Shown here piece after piece: positions 7,153-11,748 of a stretch of 11,748 nt of DNA. The stretch comes from Rudanella sp. (GTDB taxonomy: Bacteria; Bacteroidota; Bacteroidia; Cytophagales; Spirosomataceae): assembly GCA_026785985.1 (NCBI GenBank), contig JAJAYX010000432.1, positions 1-11,748 on the forward strand, read 5' to 3'. The translations under genes were made by a program, and so were the position numbers. The notes beneath the pieces are model-generated. The model was not told the origin of the DNA, searched no databases, and saw nothing but the letters and a program-made list of their open reading frames with translations. Position 1 is the stretch's first letter, and the number at the start of each line of letters is the position of its first letter.

Positions 7153-9015
7153 ATGTACGAAACATACGATGTAATTGTAGTTGGTGCCGGACATGCCGGG
7201 TGTGAGGCTGCACATGGGGCTGCAACAATGGGATCAAAGGTTCTGCTCATTACAATGAACATGCAAACAATAGCCCAAATGTCCTGCAACCCGGCAATGG
7301 GTGGCGTGGCCAAAGGGCAAATTGTGAGAGAAGTGGATGCACTAGGGGGTATGTCAGGTATTATCAGCGATAAAAGCATGATCCAGTTCAGGATGCTCAA
7401 TCGCTCGAAAGGCCCCGCCATGTGGAGCCCCCGCTGCCAAAGCGATAGAAATATGTTCGCCAACGAATGGCGACTAACACTCGAAAGAAATTTAAATATT
7501 GATTTTTGGCAAGACAGCGTCAACGAAGTGATCGTGAAAGATGGCCGGATTCAAGGTGTAAAAACCAATATGGGAATCACATTTATGTCTAAATCAGTAG
7601 TATTGACAAACGGTACATTTCTGAATGGGCGGATATTTATAGGCCAAAAAACCTTTGGAGGGGGCCGCACCGCCGAACGGGCTGCAACCGGATTAACGGA
7701 ACAATTGATCCAATTGGGGTTTGAATCAGGCCGGATGAAAACAGGAACACCTCCAAGAATAGACGGAAGAAGTCTGAATTATGATGCAATGGAAGAGCAG
7801 GCAGGAGACGAAAATCCTGGCAAATTTTCCTACAGTAATACCAAAGCATTAACGAAACAGCGTAGTTGTTGGATCACCTATACTAATACGGAAGTGCATG
7901 AAACTTTGAAAGAAGGCTTTGAACAATCACCCATGTTCACAGGTCGGATCAAAGGATTGGGGCCACGTTACTGCCCGTCAATTGAAGATAAGATCAACCG
8001 ATTCGCAGACAAGGATCGACATCAGATTTTTGTGGAACCAGAAGGGTGGGAGACAGTGGAAGTGTATGTAAATGGTTTCTCTACCTCACTGCCAGAAGAC
8101 GTTCAACAAAAGGCTTTGCAAAAAATTCCGGGATTTGAGAAGGCCAGAATGTTTCGACCGGGTTATGCAGTAGAATACGATTTCTTTCCGCCAACACAGT
8201 TAAAACACACGCTGGAAACTCATTTGGTGCATAATCTCTTCTTTGCAGGCCAGATAAACGGGACAACGGGATATGAAGAAGCCGCTTGCCAGGGACTGAT
8301 TGCCGGGATAAATGCGCACCAGGTTGTGGCGGAAAAGAACCCATTTACAGTGAGCCGCTCAGAGGGTTACATTGGTGTTTTAATTGATGATCTGATTACC
8401 AAAGGCACCGAGGAACCCTATCGGATGTTTACTTCACGGGCTGAATACCGAACACTTTTGCGCCAGGATAACGCCGATTTACGATTGACTGAAAAAGGAT
8501 ATGGTGTAGGTTTGGCTTCTCATGAACGACACGAAAAAGCGCAGAAAAAGCGAAAGCAAATTGCTGCTTTGATTGACGATATACGCACAACAAAAGTAAA
8601 ACCAGACGAAATAAACGGATGGTTATCTGGAGTTCAAAGTGCGCAATTGAAGGAAAAAAACAGCCTTTATGGGCTGATCAAACGGCCAGAAATTGGATTA
8701 TCCGAAATCGATTATTTATTACAGTTTCTGCCGAGTTCAGAAAGTAAGCCAACTTTGGAGACAATTGAGCAGGCTATGATTGAAATTAAGTACGAAGACT
8801 ATCTCGGTCGTGAACGGGTAAATGCTGACAAAATTGGGAAATGGGAAGGTTTAGAGATTAAGCAAGATTTTGACTATGACCGCATTAAAGCACTCTCGTT
8901 TGAAGGCCGTGATAAACTGAAACGATTAAAACCAGCAACCATTGGACAAGCTTCACGCATTAGTGGGGTCAGCCCATCTGATATTTCGATCTTGCTTGTT
9001 TATATGGGCCGGTAA
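7153..9015 (+). CDS. mnmG: tRNA uridine-5-carboxymethylaminomethyl modification enzyme MnmG (GidA)
   Basis: MnmG is the FAD-dependent partner of the GTPase MnmE. Together they install the cmnm5 group on wobble U34 of certain tRNAs using methylenetetrahydrofolate, NADH and glycine. The 620-aa length equals the usual family size. The N-terminal dinucleotide-binding motif [12 protein letters not shown] (about residues 9-20) is intact. So are [24 protein letters not shown] with Cys45, [23 protein letters not shown] with the functional Cys274, [14 protein letters not shown], and [20 protein letters not shown]. The C-terminal helical MnmE/tRNA-binding region is complete. The ATG at 7153 is preferred over the TTG six codons upstream because [11 protein letters not shown] is the normal family start, and the A-rich leader is typical of this phylum. 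A parS-like site and direct repeats occupy the leader. From this gene on, third codon positions favour A over T, unlike the genes to the left. Confidence 0.97.
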   Translation: MYETYDVIVVGAGHAGCEAAHGAATMGSKVLLITMNMQTIAQMSCNPAMGGVAKGQIVREVDALGGMSGIISDKSMIQFRMLNRSKGPAMWSPRCQSDRNMFANEWRLTLERNLNIDFWQDSVNEVIVKDGRIQGVKTNMGITFMSKSVVLTNGTFLNGRIFIGQKTFGGGRTAERAATGLTEQLIQLGFESGRMKTGTPPRIDGRSLNYDAMEEQAGDENPGKFSYSNTKALTKQRSCWITYTNTEVHETLKEGFEQSPMFTGRIKGLGPRYCPSIEDKINRFADKDRHQIFVEPEGWETVEVYVNGFSTSLPEDVQQKALQKIPGFEKARMFRPGYAVEYDFFPPTQLKHTLETHLVHNLFFAGQINGTTGYEEAACQGLIAGINAHQVVAEKNPFTVSRSEGYIGVLIDDLITKGTEEPYRMFTSRAEYRTLLRQDNADLRLTEKGYGVGLASHERHEKAQKKRKQIAALIDDIRTTKVKPDEINGWLSGVQSAQLKEKNSLYGLIKRPEIGLSEIDYLLQFLPSSESKPTLETIEQAMIEIKYEDYLGRERVNADKIGKWEGLEIKQDFDYDRIKALSFEGRDKLKRLKPATIGQASRISGVSPSDISILLVYMGR

Positions 9016-9028
9016 AATTTTTATAACG

Positions 9029-9059
9029 AATCCCGCTCCTGAACAGGGGCGGGATTTTT
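9029..9059 (+). terminator. Rho-independent terminator after mnmG
   Basis: Bases 9029-9040 pair with 9045-9056 in a 12-bp GC-rich stem containing one T-G wobble, with the loop GAAC, followed by a T run through 9059. It is one of the strongest hairpins in the window. It ends only 13 nt before the ATG of the next gene, so it lies in that gene's leader. Confidence 0.9.
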
Positions 9060-9072
9060 GTTTCTAAACAAC

Positions 9073-9957
9073 ATGACTCAGGAAATAATACAAAACTGCC
9101 CCATCTGCCAACACACAACTTTCAAACCATACATAGTTTGCAAAGATTATTTAGTTAGTCAGGATGAATTCACCATTCAGAACTGTGAGGAATGTGGGTT
9201 TAGGTTCACCGATCCACGGCCAGATAGTAAGTCAATTGGGAGCTATTATCAGTCAACCGATTATGTTTCGCACAACGATAAAAGTGGGGGCCTTGTCAAT
9301 AAACTATACCGCTTGGTTCGGCAATTTACATTGCGTCAAAAACTGAATCTCATCAATTCCATACAACCAGAAAAAGGAAAACTATTGGATATTGGATGTG
9401 GAACAGGGCTATTTTTAGAAACATGCCAACAAGGAGGATGGTCGGTCGAAGGGGTTGAACCAGATGGTAGCCCACGAAGCGCAGCGGCTGATCGGCTGAA
9501 AAAAGCAGTGGTAGAAACCATTCACGAAGTAGGGGAGGAGTCCTACAATATTATTACGATGTGGCACGTTTTGGAACATGTTCCTAATCTTCAGGAAACG
9601 ATCAACGAACTAAAAAATCTATTGCAAAATGGTGGAACACTCTTGTTAGCCCTACCAAACTCAGATTCTTATGATGCGAAGCATTTTAAACAATATTGGG
9701 CTGCCTATGATATTCCCCGGCATTTATCTCACTTCACACCAGAGAGCGTAAACCGATTAGTTACTCAGGCGGGATTTACGTTAGCAGCAATACGCCCCAT
9801 GTATTTCGACTCATTTTATATTGGGATGCTCAGTACACGCCACCGCGACGGACAAACAAATTGGATCGAAAGCATTTTTCAGGGCATACGCTCAAACTGG
9901 TCAGGGAGCAAAACAGGCAATTACTCCAGTCTCATTTATATGTTTAAGAAGGACTAA
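9073..9957 (+). CDS. Class I SAM-dependent methyltransferase with N-terminal zinc-binding motif
   Basis: This 294-aa protein starts with a probable zinc ribbon: CPIC (C9/C12) and CEEC (C38/C41). A UbiG-like Rossmann methyltransferase domain follows: motif I LLDIGCGTG at 104-112, the acidic residue of motif II in VEPDG at about 132-136, the post-II motif HVLEH at 165-169, and HLSHFTPESVNRLVTQAGF in the C-terminal part. Enzymes of this layout methylate small molecules, lipids or sugars; no substrate can be named. The same kind of methyltransferase often follows mnmG in Bacteroidota. ATG 9073 is chosen over TTG 9058, which lies inside the terminator's T run. Codon use is strongly A-ending (32 of 60 codons at 9361-9540). 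Confidence 0.88.
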   Translation: MTQEIIQNCPICQHTTFKPYIVCKDYLVSQDEFTIQNCEECGFRFTDPRPDSKSIGSYYQSTDYVSHNDKSGGLVNKLYRLVRQFTLRQKLNLINSIQPEKGKLLDIGCGTGLFLETCQQGGWSVEGVEPDGSPRSAAADRLKKAVVETIHEVGEESYNIITMWHVLEHVPNLQETINELKNLLQNGGTLLLALPNSDSYDAKHFKQYWAAYDIPRHLSHFTPESVNRLVTQAGFTLAAIRPMYFDSFYIGMLSTRHRDGQTNWIESIFQGIRSNWSGSKTGNYSSLIYMFKKD

Positions 9958-9972
9958 CTGAAACCCGTGAGG

Positions 9973-9995
9973 ACAGGGGTATTAACCTCTGTTTT
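9973..9995 (+). terminator. Probable terminator after the methyltransferase gene
   Basis: ACAGGGGT (9973-9980) pairs with ACCTCTGT (9985-9992), 8 bp with one G-U wobble around the loop ATTA, followed by a short T run ending at 9995. It begins 16 nt after the stop codon. The run of T is short, so termination may be incomplete. Confidence 0.6.
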
Positions 9996-10134
9996 CAACA
10001 GCCACGGAAAAGGTCAATTCAAAATAAAAAATAGATAAGAATTTAGTGGAAAACAGTGTTGAAAACTATGCGTTTGCCGTGTATAAGCGGAGAAATTCCG
10101 GCATCACAATTGTGTATATCTGGATAGTTATCCC

Positions 10135-10155
10135 AGAAGGTGTATAAATCCTTCT
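10135..10155. repeat. Inverted repeat enclosing a DnaA-box-like site
   Basis: AGAAGG (10135-10140) and CCTTCT (10150-10155) are perfect inverted copies around a 9-nt loop that overlaps the box-like GGTGTATAA (10139-10147). Directly to its left, 10120-10136 (CTGGATA, GT, TATCCCAG) is another near palindrome. Confidence 0.5.
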
Positions 10156-10215
10156 ACACATATGGATAACCACCGTCGAACCAACATCATAGTAACAAGT
10201 TTTAAGCAGGTGCTT

Positions 10216-10227
10216 ATTGTTAACAAT
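10216..10227. repeat. Perfect 12-bp palindrome
   Basis: ATTGTTAACAAT is its own reverse complement. It lies between the left and right groups of DnaA-box-like sites and may be a binding site for a dimeric protein; which one is unknown. Confidence 0.55.
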
Positions 10228-10265
10228 CTGACTTAGTTGATAAGTGCAAAAACATGTAAGCCGAA

Positions 10266-10274
10266 TGTGTATAA
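10266..10274 (-). promoter_or_regulatory. DnaA box, exact match to TTWTNCACA
   Basis: The minus strand reads TTATACACA, matching every defined position of the consensus. It is followed within 4 nt by the perfect palindrome at 10278-10287 and lies near the centre of the box cluster. Confidence 0.6.
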
Positions 10275-10277
10275 CTT

Positions 10278-10287
10278 GTTAATTAAC
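10278..10287. repeat. Perfect 10-bp AT-rich palindrome
   Basis: GTTAATTAAC is its own reverse complement and stands 3 nt from the exact DnaA box at 10266-10274. Confidence 0.45.
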
Positions 10288-10385
10288 TGGTTATGAGACA
10301 ACTAAAAGTGGATAACAAATTACGGGCTGGGTATAACTATGTTGAGAAAAAAGACGTTATTGTGAAGTGTATGTGGAAAGAAAAG

Positions 10386-10402
10386 CTGTCCACATATCCA
10401 CA
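10386..10402 (+). promoter_or_regulatory. Overlapping pair of DnaA-box-like sites beside AT-rich DNA
   Basis: CTGTCCACA (10386-10394, two mismatches to TTATCCACA) is immediately followed by ATATCCACA (10394-10402, one mismatch), both in + orientation. They directly abut the 14% GC stretch beginning at 10406, the arrangement expected for boxes next to a DNA unwinding element. Confidence 0.5.
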
Positions 10403-10405
10403 GCC

Positions 10406-10447
10406 ATAATAGGTTTTAATAGCTTTAAGAATTAATTAAACTATAAA
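10406..10447. other. Very AT-rich stretch, candidate DNA unwinding element and leader of the TPR gene
   Basis: Only 6 of 42 bases are G or C. It runs from the last DnaA-box-like site to the start codon of the TPR gene. It must also contain that gene's leader and perhaps its promoter: TAGCTTTA at 10420-10427 resembles TAnnTTTG with one mismatch but has no TTG partner at a suitable distance. Confidence 0.45.
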
Positions 10448-11748
10448 ATGAAATATAGGTTTGTGAATATCTTTATTTGCTTTGGACTCCTGTTGAGCGG
10501 GGTATCCCTAAGCTATGCCCAGTCACCATCGGAACTGGCAGACGAGTATTACAAAAAAGATGAGTTCGACAAAGCAGCGAACGAATATGCGCGGGTGTTG
10601 AAAAACCAGGTAAGCTGGCCCGTTGCGTTTCGCTATGTGAATAGTCTGATTCGGGTCAACAAAACAGATGAGGCTGAAAAGTACCTTAAAAGACAAACCC
10701 GCTCGGAAAACGAAAACACACATCTTTACGAAATTCTGTCAGGTTTTCTAGCCAGTAAGAAACCCGATACGCTTGAGGTGAGCAAACATTTCAATGCAGC
10801 CCTCAAAGGAGCGCAGAGATCAACGGCAAAGGCCGAGCAGACAGCTACGGCGTTTGCAGACATTAGCGAGCCTAAATGGGCCATTGCTGCCCTTCTGTTG
10901 GCCCGTGAACAAAGCCGCGAAGCAAATTCCTACAGTGAGGAACTGGCAAGCCTGTATCGAGCAACCGGGCAAAACGAAAAATGGCTGGGTGAGTTATTCA
11001 CGCTAAATCGGTTTTCTGAAAAGCGCGAAAAGGTGATGGCGGCTTTGCAGGGAGTTATCAACACCAAAGAGGAAGAAATGTTGGAAAAGGCTCTATACTC
11101 GCGGGTGCAACAGGAGCCAAACGAACTAAGTTATGTGGAACTGCTAACGTGGTATCTGGTACAAAAGCAAAAATTTAGCCGGGCATTGCTACAGGAGAAA
11201 GCCACCGACCGGCGTTTGAAACTGAACGGTAGCCGGGTGTATGACCTCGGAAACATTGCCCTTAGCAACAAAGAATATAAAACAGCCACCGATGCGTTCG
11301 ACTATGTAGCGGCCAATTATCCACAGGGACAACTGTATCCGTTCGCCCGCCGATTGACGATCAATGCCCGGGAAGAACAAATCAAAAATACCTATCCGGT
11401 CGATCCATCGGAGATTCGTAAATTAATTGCGAGTTACCAGAGTATGTTGCAGGAGATTGGCTCCAACGCCAAAACGCTGGAAGCTCTGCGGAGTACGGCG
11501 AATTTATACGCCAACTACCTCGATCAGAAAGATACGGCCCTCACAGTTTTGGATTTAGCCATTGAATTGGGGAAAACCGACCGGAATTTTGTGGATAAGT
11601 GTAAACTCGACAAAGGCGATATTTATTTATTGAAAAATGAGCCGTGGGAATCCACATTATTATACTCCCAAGTGGAAATGTCGCAGCGGGAGGAGCAAGT
11701 GGGCCACGAGGCAAAACTGAAAAACGCCAAACTGCATTACTACAGCGG
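10448..11748 (+). CDS. Exported tetratricopeptide-repeat protein, 3' end beyond window
   Basis: The frame is open for 433 codons to the edge with no stop. The start ATG follows an A-rich leader and opens a clear signal peptide: MKYRFVN, a hydrophobic core, and a likely signal peptidase I site after SLSYA (cleavage about 24/25), so the protein is exported. The mature part is all-helical. TPR-like pairs are visible at the start (ADEYYKKDEFDKAANEYARVL, split here at residues about 32-52), around 260-290 (YDLGNIALSNKEYKTATDAF) and near the edge (DKGDIYLLKNEPWESTLLYS then AKLKNAKLHYYSG). Similar TPR proteins of about 600 aa are common in Bacteroidota; no function is known to me. It is transcribed away from the candidate origin. 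Confidence 0.85.
   Translation, partial: MKYRFVNIFICFGLLLSGVSLSYAQSPSELADEYYKKDEFDKAANEYARVLKNQVSWPVAFRYVNSLIRVNKTDEAEKYLKRQTRSENENTHLYEILSGFLASKKPDTLEVSKHFNAALKGAQRSTAKAEQTATAFADISEPKWAIAALLLAREQSREANSYSEELASLYRATGQNEKWLGELFTLNRFSEKREKVMAALQGVINTKEEEMLEKALYSRVQQEPNELSYVELLTWYLVQKQKFSRALLQEKATDRRLKLNGSRVYDLGNIALSNKEYKTATDAFDYVAANYPQGQLYPFARRLTINAREEQIKNTYPVDPSEIRKLIASYQSMLQEIGSNAKTLEALRSTANLYANYLDQKDTALTVLDLAIELGKTDRNFVDKCKLDKGDIYLLKNEPWESTLLYSQVEMSQREEQVGHEAKLKNAKLHYYS

Larger units (their letters stand above)
9996..10447. other. Candidate chromosomal replication origin (oriC): DnaA-box-rich intergenic region
   Basis: No open reading frame of note fills this gap. Its GC content is about 35% (169 of 480 over 9961-10440). 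Against the DnaA box TTWTNCACA it contains one exact match (minus strand 10266-10274). One-mismatch matches on the minus strand are at 10045-10053, 10057-10065, 10078-10086, 10111-10119, 10139-10147, 10161-10169, 10307-10315, 10328-10336 and 10372-10380. On the plus strand they are at 10152-10160 and 10394-10402, with another at 9992-10000 just outside. GTGTATA recurs four times and GGATAAC twice. Palindromes and two very AT-rich stretches complete the picture of clustered initiator sites beside an unwinding element. Dense promoters or an unrelated regulator could produce some of these words, but the density in one gap next to mnmG favours an origin. Confidence 0.6.

Noticed and set aside
7092..7523. 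143-aa open frame on the minus strand covering the mnmG start
   Set aside because: It is antisense to the best-conserved part of mnmG, and its sequence is the complement of known MnmG motifs.
10456..10463. TAGGTTTG, an exact TAnnTTTG -7 element
   Set aside because: It lies inside the first codons of the TPR gene, downstream of the start needed for the signal peptide, so it cannot drive that gene.
1..11748. Search for mobile elements, CRISPR arrays, defence systems, tRNA or rRNA genes
   Set aside because: No transposase, integrase, spaced identical repeats or tRNA-like cloverleaf was seen; all the coding regions fit conserved chromosomal families.

Overview
The window looks like a chromosomal segment of a Bacteroidota bacterium, most likely a Cytophagales member of the Spirosoma type. 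The evidence is a GldJ-type gliding lipoprotein, a large coiled-coil membrane protein of the Bacteroidota DUF4175 kind, a small conserved protein family known from the same phylum, start codons with A-rich leaders and no Shine-Dalgarno, and one clear Bacteroidota-type promoter (TTG, 18 bp, TAnnTTTG). The genus is inference only. Sampled coding lines are roughly 45-48% GC.

Layout, left to right: the 3' part of mfd (transcription-repair coupling factor) runs in from the left edge. After a 35-nt gap with a promoter-like sequence comes gldJ. A strong, probably bidirectional terminator separates gldJ from a convergent comF-type phosphoribosyltransferase gene. Divergent from comF are a 121-aa conserved protein of unknown function and a 1115-aa DUF4175-like membrane/coiled-coil protein, 34 nt apart and probably co-transcribed. 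A 91-nt gap carrying a parS-like site inside a pair of direct repeats precedes mnmG (gidA). A strong terminator ends mnmG just 13 nt before an N-terminally zinc-finger-like SAM methyltransferase gene. Then comes a 490-nt, about 35% GC non-coding region, and finally an exported TPR protein gene that runs off the right edge.

Most genes are conserved housekeeping or phylum-core genes, and there are no mobile elements, CRISPR arrays, tRNAs or rRNAs that I can see. The unusual part is non-coding. The 490-nt gap holds one exact match and many one-mismatch matches to the DnaA box (TTWTNCACA), several perfect palindromes and a 14% GC stretch, so it is a good candidate for the chromosomal replication origin (oriC). 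About 3 kb to its left, directly before mnmG, is a near-consensus ParB binding site. In hand-counted samples, third codon positions switch from T>A before mnmG to A>T from mnmG onward, as expected near a replication strand switch. Together these suggest an origin/partition neighbourhood. This is inference from motifs; no dnaA, parA or parB gene lies in the window.
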